Virus record (IMG/VR): IMGVR_UViG_3300046529_001172 | Span: 1-56,418 of that record | Strand: one strand, 5' to 3' | Source: a virus | Length of the DNA: 56,418 bases | Shown here: one piece after another, positions 15,805 through 24,327 of the stretch | Layout of the letters: each line of letters opens with the position of its first letter | Position numbering within the stretch: the stretch's first letter is position 1 | Made by a program: the position numbers and the translations under genes | Notes under the pieces: generated by a model | The model's database searches: none | What the model was told of the DNA's origin: nothing | The model's input: only the letters and a program-made list of their open reading frames with translations

Positions 15805-16158
15805 TCAGTTCTGCGTCAAGTTTGGTTCAACCAGGTCCAGCGCTGCAGCCATGAACATCGCCTTGGCCCCATCCTTCTCTTCCTGCGTCATGTAGGGCGC
15901 AGTCGGGGCATCGAGCGACTTCATGCAATGGTCAGCCGACATGAGCGCCGTGACCTTAAAGCGATGCGCCGTGTCCTGAATGATTTTTTTGTAATCACTC
16001 AGCGTGGAGTCGTATTTGGATCCCAACGACTGCCGCAGCATGTTGCGCGCAAAGACGAAGGCATCCTGAATCTCCCGCATCTCCTGAGGCGTGCGGAATC
16101 CTGCCGCGTGCAATTGCTTGAATGCACCGGCCAAATATTCTTGGTTGCGTTCGTCCAT
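15805..16158 (-). CDS. Hypothetical protein
   Basis: 117 residues, predicted helical, with Met/Ala-rich segments (DAFVFARNMLRQSLG; KAMFMAAALDLVEPN). Shares a base with the neighbouring gene (TAATG at 16158). In the head-gene run; role unknown. Confidence 0.65.
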   Translation of the reverse strand: MDERNQEYLAGAFKQLHAAGFRTPQEMREIQDAFVFARNMLRQSLGSKYDSTLSDYKKIIQDTAHRFKVTALMSADHCMKSLDAPTAPYMTQEEKDGAKAMFMAAALDLVEPNLTQN

Positions 16159-16547
16159 TACACCACCTCAGCGACCGGCGGCAGCGCGGGCATGTGATCC
16201 TTGATGGACGGGTTTCGCCCTGGTGGCGGAATGGGGGCAGCTTCCGCAGGAGGGGCGACCGGCGCTGGTGGTGGTTCAACTGGAGCAACCATCTCGGCAG
16301 GCTCTTCGGGTGCTGCACCCTCCGGTTTTCCAACTGCCACGACGGTAACTTTTCCAACGGACTTCTCTCGAGAGCGCATCACGCCATCGGCATAGCGCAC
16401 GGCATAATCGCCAACGGTGGCATGCTGGAACCGCTTGTGCTCCAAATCATCACGCACGCATTCCACGAACGCGAGGCTAATGAAGTGGTCGCGAATCTCA
16501 ATCGCGTTTGGTGTCGGTAGTTTGATCTGTTGTTTATTTTCTGCCAT
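16158..16547 (-). CDS. Hypothetical protein with Pro/Ala-rich tail
   Basis: 129 residues. A compact N-terminal part (about 1-75; IEIRDHFISLAFVECVRDDLEHK) is followed by a low-complexity Pro/Ala/Glu stretch (about 75-110) and a short end IKDHMPALPPVAEVV. Overlaps the upstream gene by 14 bases. Unknown function. Confidence 0.65.
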   Translation of the reverse strand: MAENKQQIKLPTPNAIEIRDHFISLAFVECVRDDLEHKRFQHATVGDYAVRYADGVMRSREKSVGKVTVVAVGKPEGAAPEEPAEMVAPVEPPPAPVAPPAEAAPIPPPGRNPSIKDHMPALPPVAEVV

Positions 16548-16800
16548 GTGCTGTTCCAGTTTTTACAGTTGCTTTGCCACCGCCCACCCGCCGGCCCTTG
16601 ACCATATTCCTGCTCTTGCGAGCCACCTTGACCAGAATCCTCCCCGCCTGTTGTGGGGACATGAACGGGTCGTAAGGAATGCCTCGAGGTGTTGGGTTGG
16701 CCACATGGTCTGGCCGGTAATCGCGGTGGGTGAAATCACTGAACTCATCCTCGGGAAGTCCCGGGAGATGCGTCATCGTGTTGGTTGGTGGTTCAACCAT
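16534..16800 (-). CDS. Small basic protein
   Basis: 88 residues, Pro-rich at the start and basic at the end (ARKSRNMVKGRRVGGGKA). It sits 33 bases after the ATP-grasp gene stop. A basic tail in a head gene could contact DNA; no family recognised. Confidence 0.6.
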   Translation of the reverse strand: MVEPPTNTMTHLPGLPEDEFSDFTHRDYRPDHVANPTPRGIPYDPFMSPQQAGRILVKVARKSRNMVKGRRVGGGKATVKTGTAHGRK

Positions 16801-16833
16801 TAGTCAAAGTCTTCGCAACCTTTGCAAATCCAG

Positions 16834-18129
16834 TCAAGAGAAAACCGTTTCGGGTGGCGGGATCGCCTGCTTCCCGAACTCGATTCCCTTCTCCTCGCCA
16901 GTGTCCACTATCTCGAGCAATTCCGCCAGGGGCTCGAGGTCGGCGCTCATCCCATCAGGAAGCAGGTCGCACTGTTCCTTCACCTTATTCATGAGCCCTT
17001 CGATGGTGTCATCGATCGCAACCAACCATCCAATGGCTTCACCGTGCTGCTCGTCCGGTGGGAAGCAGCGCACGCCATCAATCATGCATGAGTTTGGCAG
17101 CTTCAACCAGCGATCGAGTTCCTTGGGGATTTCAGTAACGCCCCAGGCATGACGGTCGCCCTTCATGTTTACCAGCACTTCAGCGGTGTAAGGTTTTTCG
17201 TAATCAGGCTGGACCAGGTTCCCCTGCGCTCCCTGGTAAATCACCTCAGGCAGGTTCTTGATGTTCTCGAGGTTGGATGGCGAGGCGGGCATCGGCGCTC
17301 TGCAGGTGGCATCACCGAAATATGCTTTGTCGCCTTTGACCCGAATTTCCATCGACCAGAAATTGCGGTACCGGTACTTCTTCAACACTGGTGAAAAGGC
17401 GACGAGCACCTCACGCGTCTGCGGTGGCATCTCCTCGAATTTGGTCACTGCGGACAGGTAGGCTTTATCCTTGTTCTCGTCGCCGTGCAGCATCCGGTCG
17501 GGCCAGGCACCATCGATGCCGTAAGTGTCACCGCCAATCTCGAGCGGAGTGTCAATCGGATCAAACACCATGAACGGCACAATCTCTTTGGCCGGCCCAA
17601 ACTTCACCGACCAGGCATCGACCAAGCCCTCGTCCAGTTTCCAACTGCGGAATTTCTGCGTCTCGAAGGATCCACGCCAGCGACTGATTTTGATGAACCA
17701 TGGGCCATCGTTGGCCTTGAGGAATTCACGCAGCTTGGTCAACCCGAGGATGGTGCGATACTTGGGAACGTCCAATCCGATCTCGCCCAGGACTCGGTGG
17801 AATTTCTCGCGCAACAATTCCAGCTTGTCACCATGACGACTGCCCCACACAGGAATCCCCTGGCTCTCCAGCTCGAGCTGCAGCCCGCCATGCTCGATGT
17901 CAGGGAACACGGCGCAATCGATTTCGCTCTTCACTGCCCAGATATCGTTGCACCGTTCCACGCCCTCGAGCCCGTAGCCCAGGATTGCAGAGTTGAGCTT
18001 TGAGAATCCCTCCTCGTAGGGAGAGTGATAGAGGACGCGCTTGAAACCGTTGCGCGCCAATCGTTCGGCCAGCGTCGTGAATAACCCGTGGTCGAAAACT
18101 AAACAGGTGGCCTCAGACAGCTCTTTCAT
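16834..18129 (-). CDS. ATP-grasp superfamily protein
   Basis: 431 residues. N-terminal alpha/beta part (about 1-85), then the central ATP-grasp layout: a loop PVWGSRHGDKLELLREKFHRVL near 93-114, KYRTILGLTKLREFL (123-137), WFIKISRWRGSFET (about 143-156) and later acidic strand residues FWSMEIRVKGDKAYFGDAT (about 267-285). The layout resembles PurD-type ligases that join an acid to an amine using ATP. In phages related proteins sit near packaging genes with no known substrate. Overlaps the HExxE gene as ATGA. The superfamily call is fair, the reaction unknown. Confidence 0.7.
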   Translation of the reverse strand: MKELSEATCLVFDHGLFTTLAERLARNGFKRVLYHSPYEEGFSKLNSAILGYGLEGVERCNDIWAVKSEIDCAVFPDIEHGGLQLELESQGIPVWGSRHGDKLELLREKFHRVLGEIGLDVPKYRTILGLTKLREFLKANDGPWFIKISRWRGSFETQKFRSWKLDEGLVDAWSVKFGPAKEIVPFMVFDPIDTPLEIGGDTYGIDGAWPDRMLHGDENKDKAYLSAVTKFEEMPPQTREVLVAFSPVLKKYRYRNFWSMEIRVKGDKAYFGDATCRAPMPASPSNLENIKNLPEVIYQGAQGNLVQPDYEKPYTAEVLVNMKGDRHAWGVTEIPKELDRWLKLPNSCMIDGVRCFPPDEQHGEAIGWLVAIDDTIEGLMNKVKEQCDLLPDGMSADLEPLAELLEIVDTGEEKGIEFGKQAIPPPETVFS

Positions 18130-18587
18130 CCAGTCGGTGGCGACTGATCAGTTCCCGAGGCCTCGACCACCTTGGGTAACTCAGGAAGCGCTTCAATCGC
18201 CTTGGCGTAGTCCTCCCACGCAATGCCGCAGGCCGCAATGAACATCCGCTCCGCAGCCGTGGCGAAGCAGTGCTGGTCCCGGTAGGGTGCATCAATATGG
18301 TCGCCTGGCTCACTGTCATCGCCTTCGGGTCGAGTCTTCTCGTAGGCAAGGTCAAATGCATCCACTTGTTCCTGTGTTATGCCTTTCTCCGCGCACAAAC
18401 CGACTTCGAACAACTCGTGAAGGGTGATCGCCAATGCCATTAGTCCCTTCGGGTCATTGGGCAAGCGACTGATTTTGATGTGCAACACTCCATCAGTGTC
18501 CATGAACCAGTCCCCAGCGGTTTCGTATCTCTGCGATTCGTGAGGAATCACTTCGACCAATATTTTCTCAAACTTTAATTCACTCAT
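18126..18587 (-). CDS. Conserved phage protein with HExxE motif
   Basis: 153 residues. TLHELFEVGLCAEKGI carries His57-Glu58-x2-Glu61, a zincin-like helix, and a second conserved block DAPYRDQHCFATAAERM (99-115) adds His106 and Glu113 as possible ligands. I recognise this pair of blocks from many phages, always unassigned. A metal-dependent peptidase or a metal-free relict are both possible. Located between portal and ATP-grasp genes. Confidence 0.7.
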   Translation of the reverse strand: MSELKFEKILVEVIPHESQRYETAGDWFMDTDGVLHIKISRLPNDPKGLMALAITLHELFEVGLCAEKGITQEQVDAFDLAYEKTRPEGDDSEPGDHIDAPYRDQHCFATAAERMFIAACGIAWEDYAKAIEALPELPKVVEASGTDQSPPTG

Positions 18588-20887
18588 TCTTCATCGAATA
18601 GGTTGACTCGTTTTTTGGTTAGGTCCAGCGCTCCCTCTTGCGCGGACTTTTGCATCTCGAGCTGATGCTTCTGAGCATCCTGCTTCTGCTGCTGCTCGAA
18701 CTGCAGTTGCCGTTGCACGGTCTTCTGAGCGTGCGACTCGCTGGCCAGTTTGGATTTCATCTGGGCGCTGATGACCATCGCCTTCGCCTTCGCCGCGTCC
18801 TTGGGATCTCCACCGTTCTGTCCCTGAGCCTGCTGCGCGGCCTGCTGCTGCCGCTGCTGGAATCCCTTCACTTCGTTCATCATCTTGCCCAGCGCATCTT
18901 TGTATTCCTTGACTCGCGCCTTTTGCTGTTTGTCCTGCGCGAGCTGCATGATGAAATAATTCGTGTACTTCTCCGCAAATCCGAACCCGATGATATCCAT
19001 GGGACTCCCAACTCCACCCATCTGCATAATGATCTGGATGTGCCCCTGAATCTTCTTGAGCATGGTTTCGATGACCTCGATCGGGTTCAGCCCTTCTTCG
19101 GGTTCGATTTCGCTGCCTGCCATCATGCTGCCGAAAGCAATCTGGGTGTCGTGCACGGTCTTGCTGATTTCGGGCATCTCCGGATTGAGATCCTCGGCCA
19201 GGGCGTAATCGCCAGTGATGGCCGCATCGTAAATTGTGTTGATTCGTTGCTGCGCTCGAGCGCCGTGGGCCGCGCGCACTGCCATGAGCTTTTCGGCGAT
19301 CGCAATCTCGAGCATCTTATTGCCGCCACCCATGACGCGGTTCACCTGAAGATCCCAGCGCTCGTGATTCAGCGCTTCTTCGGGCACTCCATCCTTGAGG
19401 CAATCCACTCGGAACCCACGAACATCCATGTCCTTGGAATTCCTAATGCAGAATCGGCGGGCGATTTCGTTGTAGCGGAATTTTTCCCGCATGTAACAGA
19501 GGTTAAGTGCCGACCCAACAATGCTCGCCGTGGTGTTGGCTTTCTGCATCGTGAGCGTGGCAGTCTCTTCCTTGTTGGGATCATCCGTATCACTCGAGTA
19601 GTTGCCGCCCTGCTGCGCCATCGCTCGACGGTTCATCTCAATTGCTGCCATGGCGAGTTGCTCATTAACCTGCCAGCGCTCTTCGGGCCGCACAAAGTTG
19701 AGTCCTTCGGGCATGAATCCTTTGTCGACCAGGTCCACCTTCTGAGCGCGGTCGACGTCAGCGGGATTGGTCACGCGAAAATACTGCATCAGCGACTCGA
19801 ACACTGCGTCGTTGAATTTGCACTTCAGTCGGTTTTGCAGGTGGCACACTGCGTAGAGCAGGAACCCGAGAGAACGGATCGAGTGATATTTGAAAGGGGC
19901 AACCGCTGACGCATCACCAAATTGGAAATGAATACTCTTATCAATCTTGTCCGCATAGACGCGATCTCCCGAGTCATAAAGGAACTTGCCGCGATTGGAA
20001 CCGTGACGCGTGCTCTCCTTCGCGGAACCGATGCGGCCATTGTATTGGGCTGCAGTAATTGCACCGCTGCCTGGTTGGCCCCAGGCATCGAGGATGATGC
20101 GCCGGTTCCATCCGCTTTGTTTGCCGTTGTCGTTCCAGAAGTAGAAGTCATAACAATCGATTGTTGGCACTGCGTCACTGGCATAGAGCCCGCCATCCTG
20201 CTTGAAGCGCTCTTCCATTTTGGATGGACTCCACACTTCCGGCCAGGTCTGGCCCAGCAGTGTTTGGGTCTGTTCATCCGCCCACTTGAGCACGCTGTTC
20301 ACCACCGGCATTTGCCAGCCAGGATCCACCTTCGGACCTTTGGCCATCTTCCACAGTTGATTCACCGAGTAGGAACGGTAGATGGCAAAGAACGGGAGAT
20401 TGTCCAGCGCACGATTGGTGTTACTGGGAATCAAAAGATCCTCGATGCCGTACTGAGTGGGCATCCACTTCTGTTTGTTCTCCCAACCAGTTGGACCCAC
20501 ACCATGCAGCACTACCTGGGCGAACACGCCCTCGCGCAAATCCAGATACCCGTAGGAATCTATCATCCGCTTGTTCCACGCCTTGGTGATGCGCGCTTGC
20601 CACTTCTGCCGTTTATGCTTCGGCCCGTAATCGAGGCTTACACTGACGAGCGGTTCAGGATTGCAGAAGGCGTTTGAAAACTGGCGCCGAGCCGTAAGAC
20701 CCAAATCAGTCGCGGACAAGTCATTAACGTTGGTGGCGATATTGTTCTCAACCTGCTCCTGCGCAGTGTAAGGAGGGGCACCGTTGAAGAGGGAATTGAT
20801 GAGCTGCCGGTTGAGGTCACGCGGGTAATCGGCGAGTCTCATCTGCCAAACCACCTGTTCGACAGATTCGGCGCTTTTGAACTTCAC
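18584..20887 (-). CDS. Portal protein
   Basis: 767 residues if begun at GTG 20887 (RVKFKSAESVEQ); upstream in-frame sequence is out-of-frame nuclease gene. Alternative starts are ATG 20842 and ATG 20962. Segments such as ARRQFSNAFCNPEPL, YGPKHKRQKWQARITK and FAQVVLHGVGPTGW match portal proteins of podovirus-type environmental phages. The C-terminal 110 residues are a Gln-rich coiled coil (QQRQQQAAQQAQGQ, FEQQQKQDAQKHQLEMQ), as in long portal barrels. Would form the dodecameric DNA gate at the capsid vertex. Follows the VRR-NUC gene. Confidence 0.85.
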   Translation of the reverse strand: MKFKSAESVEQVVWQMRLADYPRDLNRQLINSLFNGAPPYTAQEQVENNIATNVNDLSATDLGLTARRQFSNAFCNPEPLVSVSLDYGPKHKRQKWQARITKAWNKRMIDSYGYLDLREGVFAQVVLHGVGPTGWENKQKWMPTQYGIEDLLIPSNTNRALDNLPFFAIYRSYSVNQLWKMAKGPKVDPGWQMPVVNSVLKWADEQTQTLLGQTWPEVWSPSKMEERFKQDGGLYASDAVPTIDCYDFYFWNDNGKQSGWNRRIILDAWGQPGSGAITAAQYNGRIGSAKESTRHGSNRGKFLYDSGDRVYADKIDKSIHFQFGDASAVAPFKYHSIRSLGFLLYAVCHLQNRLKCKFNDAVFESLMQYFRVTNPADVDRAQKVDLVDKGFMPEGLNFVRPEERWQVNEQLAMAAIEMNRRAMAQQGGNYSSDTDDPNKEETATLTMQKANTTASIVGSALNLCYMREKFRYNEIARRFCIRNSKDMDVRGFRVDCLKDGVPEEALNHERWDLQVNRVMGGGNKMLEIAIAEKLMAVRAAHGARAQQRINTIYDAAITGDYALAEDLNPEMPEISKTVHDTQIAFGSMMAGSEIEPEEGLNPIEVIETMLKKIQGHIQIIMQMGGVGSPMDIIGFGFAEKYTNYFIMQLAQDKQQKARVKEYKDALGKMMNEVKGFQQRQQQAAQQAQGQNGGDPKDAAKAKAMVISAQMKSKLASESHAQKTVQRQLQFEQQQKQDAQKHQLEMQKSAQEGALDLTKKRVNLFDEE

Positions 20888-20918
20888 CCTGCCTGTATCG
20901 GTGATTTCGGGCGAAGGG

Positions 20919-21302
20919 TCAAGCGAACAGCTGCGCGAACTCCTCGAGACTGCGGACCACATGCACCACGTGACCGTTCCTGGCAGCGTGCACAATGAAC
21001 GCTTGCTGCTCTTTGGTAAGCTTCCCGTTCTTGCGTTTGCACTCCACAAATCGCACCTGCGCGCCGTGGGCCAGAATCGTAAAGTCTGGCTCGCCCTTGG
21101 TGCGGTATGTGCGATTGGCCATGGACCCGTGCAGATACTGCCACCCCTTTGAAACACAGTAGTCGATGATTTGGTCGTGCAGGTCGGATTCAACAGCTAC
21201 CGGCAAATCGTGAATACCATTTGCGGGCAAGGTTGGTGGCGCTTCAGGCTTTCCGCGTTTCAACCGCATTTCCATTTCGTTGAACTGCTGCGGGGTGATC
21301 AT
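20919..21302 (-). CDS. VRR-NUC domain nuclease
   Basis: 127 residues. The domain fills residues 37-127: ESDLHDQIIDYCVSKGW, GEPDF with Asp73, VECKRKNGKLTKEQ with Glu87 and Lys89, and the trailing Gln. This is the PD-(D/E)XK-type VRR-NUC fold, found in phages as a stand-alone nuclease acting on structured DNA. Encoded directly before portal, so a role in packaging or Holliday-junction resolution is plausible. The ATG abuts the previous stop. Confidence 0.85.
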   Translation of the reverse strand: MITPQQFNEMEMRLKRGKPEAPPTLPANGIHDLPVAVESDLHDQIIDYCVSKGWQYLHGSMANRTYRTKGEPDFTILAHGAQVRFVECKRKNGKLTKEQQAFIVHAARNGHVVHVVRSLEEFAQLFA

Positions 21303-21629
21303 TCAGAATCTTTTATTTCGTAGATTCCCATACTCATCAAACAGTTTCGACGCCCTGAAGCGTAAGTGCTGAAAACTGGTATCAGGATCAAATGGTCCAC
21401 CATCAATGTGCGTAAGCCATGGATCGGTTTCCTTCATGTCGCGAATAATCGCCTCATCGTACTGCGGTTGCATATCCACAAGGAATTGCGTGAACTGCGC
21501 GCAGCTTACCCCTGCAGGCTTAATAATTTTCCATCGAACAGGTTCAAACTTAGGGATGAAGATCAGTGGCGATATCGAAACGCCACCAACGATCGCAGCC
21601 AACGAACTAAAAAAGCCTCTGCGGTTCAT
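21303..21629 (-). CDS. Tat-like signal fused to capsid-N-terminus-like domain
   Basis: 108 residues. The start MNRRGFFSSLAAIVGGVSIS has a twin-arginine-type motif (RRGFF) and a hydrophobic core, as in Tat signals. Residues 41-90 (SCAQFTQFLVDMQPQYDEAIIRDMK) closely match the first 40 residues of the probable capsid protein (SCSQFTQFLVDQQPNYDKYIIKDIR). So a capsid-type N-terminal arm is attached to an export or membrane signal. It may be a minor head protein. No published function known to me. Confidence 0.6.
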   Translation of the reverse strand: MNRRGFFSSLAAIVGGVSISPLIFIPKFEPVRWKIIKPAGVSCAQFTQFLVDMQPQYDEAIIRDMKETDPWLTHIDGGPFDPDTSFQHLRFRASKLFDEYGNLRNKRF

Positions 21630-21648
21630 GAGATGCCTACGAGGTGGT

Positions 21649-22257
21649 TCACTGCTTTTTAATTATCGCCAATTCTTTCGAGAGGCTCATCCAATCAATG
21701 TTGTGCTTGCCCTGCAGGACTTCATCCAGCTTTGCCTTCATGAAGTCGCTGTGGTTGGGAAGTCCCGCCACGACGAAGATGCTGCCTGCCGTGTAGCAAA
21801 CCCCCAGATCCTCGATACAATAAAACCCGCCTGGTTTCAGCGCTCCCCAGAGCGAGCAAAAGGTCGTGATGATTTGGTCGTTTCGATGCCCACCATCATC
21901 GACAATGATGTCCCAATCGCCACCGTGGCCTGATAGGAATCGACTCCAAAATACCGATTGACTCTGATCGCCTTCAACAAACGTATAACGCTCGTGCGTC
22001 TTTGCTCCAACTGTATTCCATTCGTTGGTGTTGGCCACAATGTCCACACCGTAAACATGAGCGTTGGGAAAGTAATCCAGCCACATCTGAATGGACGGAC
22101 CTGACGCAACTCCTATTTCCAGCACCTTGAGCCTGTCGTTTCGAATTGGGTCAAACGCCCGACCATAATGAGGTGTGTAGCCATGGCCGGTGCCATCTCG
22201 CTTCACCACTGCTTTGTCGTTGTCGTATTTCTGCGCAAGATCTTCGAGTGTTTTCAT
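21649..22257 (-). CDS. Class I SAM-dependent methyltransferase, MycE/ElmM type
   Basis: 202 residues from ATG 22257 (ATGA overlap with the next gene; GTG 22269 possible). It starts MKTLEDLAQKYDNDK and has the N-terminal HGYTPHYGRAFDPIR segment, the SAM-binding LEIGVASGPSIQMW (motif I), DYFPNAHVYGVDI (motif II) and DIIVDDGGH, where the Asp-Asp likely binds a metal, as in sugar O-methyltransferases of antibiotic pathways. Together with the adjacent TylF-like protein it suggests glycan O-methylation. Acceptor unknown. Confidence 0.8.
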   Translation of the reverse strand: MKTLEDLAQKYDNDKAVVKRDGTGHGYTPHYGRAFDPIRNDRLKVLEIGVASGPSIQMWLDYFPNAHVYGVDIVANTNEWNTVGAKTHERYTFVEGDQSQSVFWSRFLSGHGGDWDIIVDDGGHRNDQIITTFCSLWGALKPGGFYCIEDLGVCYTAGSIFVVAGLPNHSDFMKAKLDEVLQGKHNIDWMSLSKELAIIKKQ

Positions 22258-22955
22258 AATTTTTGGCACCAGATCGCGGTGCCTTCGATGTAATTGGCAA
22301 CTGGTCTGTAGGGTCCGAAATAATCATCGAACGCCTTTTGGGGAGGCGAATTATTGTTGCAGTCATCCATGATCAGGAAGCCACCAGGTGAAAGCTTTGG
22401 CCAGAGATTGATCAGGATGGTCATCGTGGAACTGTAGGAGTCACCATCCGCCCGCAGCACTGCAAGCGACTCATTAAAGTCGGGCAATGTAGATTCAAAA
22501 TAACCCCGCAGGAATGTCACTCCATCCAGCAGACCAAACTTTTTAAAGTTCTCAGTCACCTCGTCCATCGACACGCTCAGGCATTTGTATTTAGCCCACT
22601 CCGCATTCTCAGGATTGTCTTCTGGGAATCCGCAAAAAGAATCACAGACATACACCATGCGATCTGGCGGAAGGCATGCTCGAGCGTAAATGCAGGCACC
22701 ACCACGCCACACCCCGCATTCAGCAAATCCACCAGGGACACCCTCCTGCATGGCGCGCTCGCACAAGTCCCGCACATTCCTCAAACGCAATCGGTTCAGC
22801 ATCGTGAACGAATCTGCTGGCCAAAATAATCCTCGCTCTTTTTCATCCGGAGAGATGATGTGAGTAGTAGGATTTCCATTTTCATCAAGACCAAGTTCCG
22901 GCCAAAACCAAAACATCAGCGTCTTTTCCAGAAGATCCAAATAGTCTGGACTCAT
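22254..22955 (-). CDS. TylF/MycF-family O-methyltransferase
   Basis: 233 residues. WPADSFTMLNRLRLRNVRDL, GGFAECGVWRGGACIYARAC (SAM motif I), YVCDSFCGFPEDN and LRADGDSYSSTMTILINLWPKLSPGGFLIMDD are all recognisable from the macrocin/mycinose O-methyltransferases; the Asp pair after GGFLIMDD is the metal site. Coupled to its neighbours by ATGA overlaps. Two different sugar O-methyltransferases side by side are rare in a phage. Confidence 0.85.
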   Translation of the reverse strand: MSPDYLDLLEKTLMFWFWPELGLDENGNPTTHIISPDEKERGLFWPADSFTMLNRLRLRNVRDLCERAMQEGVPGGFAECGVWRGGACIYARACLPPDRMVYVCDSFCGFPEDNPENAEWAKYKCLSVSMDEVTENFKKFGLLDGVTFLRGYFESTLPDFNESLAVLRADGDSYSSTMTILINLWPKLSPGGFLIMDDCNNNSPPQKAFDDYFGPYRPVANYIEGTAIWCQKL

Positions 22956-23638
22956 GGGCAGCTTCCAATTCCGTTTACGTGATAGTCTTTTATTTTCGGC
23001 AGGCGTGCGCCGGCCCCAATCCAGCGCTCTCCTTCATAGCGTGCGATAGGCGCAGCAACACCATGGGTCTTAATCAGCTCGCGATCGAGGATGGATGGGA
23101 GCGTGGAAATGAAATCGGAGGTTGCCCACCAAAAGTTTCCACCCCAAATATTGTCGATAGGCGGCACGCCCACGTTCATCATCCAGTGGCAACCAACCGA
23201 TTCGAATCCAGAATCCAAATCAGCGATGCAGCGCTGCCAGTTGACCACGCAAGCGTTCATCATGCAATTGCGCCACCTGGTCACAAACTTCAGGTATTCA
23301 GTATCTGTTTGAGTCGCGCCTTTGCAGTGGAAATAAAGCACGTTCCACCCGGGATGCTCTTTGGACCAGTCCCACATGCGAACCATCGTCGGAGTTTCGG
23401 ATCCTTCGTTTACTCCCTGGTAATAAACCGTGGCCTTTTCTGGAAGGCTCAGTCGGGCGTACACCACGCTCTCCTCGCCACCGTTAACTCCCACGCGGAT
23501 CTCACTGGCAGCGTCCTCGAGGCCGGATGCCTTCAGGATTGCCATTTGCTCCTTGCATATATTGAACCCGTGCAGGCAGGGATGGTCTGGAGCGCCTTTG
23601 AAAAACAGTGTGTGATAAAAAACCGCGATGGGCTTCAC
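22952..23638 (-). CDS. Glycosyltransferase-like protein, copy A
   Basis: 228 residues from GTG 23638 (GTGA overlap). It shares motif order with the product of 23635-24327: IAVFYHTLFF, a short helix, ASEIRVGVNGGEES, LPEKATVYYQG, LYFHCKGATQT, WRNCMMNACVVNWQRCIADLD, CHWMMNVG, GNFWWATS and ARYEGERWIGAG. These look like a GT-A-type fold with a conserved H-x-KGAT block. I have seen the family in phage genomes beside other glycosyltransferases. Donor and acceptor unknown. Confidence 0.65.
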   Translation of the reverse strand: MKPIAVFYHTLFFKGAPDHPCLHGFNICKEQMAILKASGLEDAASEIRVGVNGGEESVVYARLSLPEKATVYYQGVNEGSETPTMVRMWDWSKEHPGWNVLYFHCKGATQTDTEYLKFVTRWRNCMMNACVVNWQRCIADLDSGFESVGCHWMMNVGVPPIDNIWGGNFWWATSDFISTLPSILDRELIKTHGVAAPIARYEGERWIGAGARLPKIKDYHVNGIGSCP

Positions 23639-24327
23639 GGGACACCCCCACCACCATTTGGCCGGAACTGGAACACGTTTGGCCGAGGCCCATTGCCCCA
23701 AAACACTTCCGACTCATACCGACTTTCGGCAGAAGCAATACCTGACTGCTTGATTCGATCGCGTAAAAACATTGATGGCAACTTACGCACAAATGAAGCT
23801 TTGACCCAAAGGAATCCTCCCGCCGGAATATGCTGTGTGCCATCCGCCATGTTCCACATCCAATGCGAGCAGGCGATGTCGTGCCCAGCGTCGAGCGCAT
23901 TGACGCATTCTCGCCAGTTCCCCACCAGGTCTGACATCATGCTGTCGCGCCACGGCTTGGAAACGGTTTCGCCATACGAACTGCCCGGGGCATGAGTCGC
24001 ACCCTTTGCGTGCGTGTAACAAATGTACGCTTCCTCGGAAAGATGCTGCGACCGGACCCACAGCATCATGACGGTAAGGTTTTCCGCCCTGCTATCGAGC
24101 CCGTGATGAACGACGACTGCCTTCTTCGGGAAACACAATTTGGAGTACGGTTTGCTTTCCTCGCCGCCATTAATACCAACATGAAATTCAGAAGCAGCTT
24201 CAATGAGCCCACTGCGATTGTATTGCTGCATCTGGCCCAGAACGATAGGAAGAGCCGAACTCAGCTTGACCGGCGGGTTGCCCAGCACAAATAGCCCGTG
24301 ATAGAAAAGGATGATTGGAATGCTCAT
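23635..24327 (-). CDS. Glycosyltransferase-like protein, copy B
   Basis: 230 residues from ATG 24327 (ATGA overlap). Paralogue of 22952-23638: IILFYHGLFVLG, ASEFHVGINGGEES, FPKKAVVVHHG, CYTHAKGATHA, WRDSMMSDLVGNWRECVNALD, CSHWMWNM, GFLWVKAS and SRYESEVFWGNG lie in the same order. A tandem duplication in the cassette; divergence suggests different acceptors. Confidence 0.65.
   Translation of the reverse strand: MSIPIILFYHGLFVLGNPPVKLSSALPIVLGQMQQYNRSGLIEAASEFHVGINGGEESKPYSKLCFPKKAVVVHHGLDSRAENLTVMMLWVRSQHLSEEAYICYTHAKGATHAPGSSYGETVSKPWRDSMMSDLVGNWRECVNALDAGHDIACSHWMWNMADGTQHIPAGGFLWVKASFVRKLPSMFLRDRIKQSGIASAESRYESEVFWGNGPRPNVFQFRPNGGGGVP

Noticed and set aside
18638-19909. Long plus-strand ORF across the portal gene
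   Set aside because: Mirror of portal coding sequence, rich in Leu and His, no start signal.
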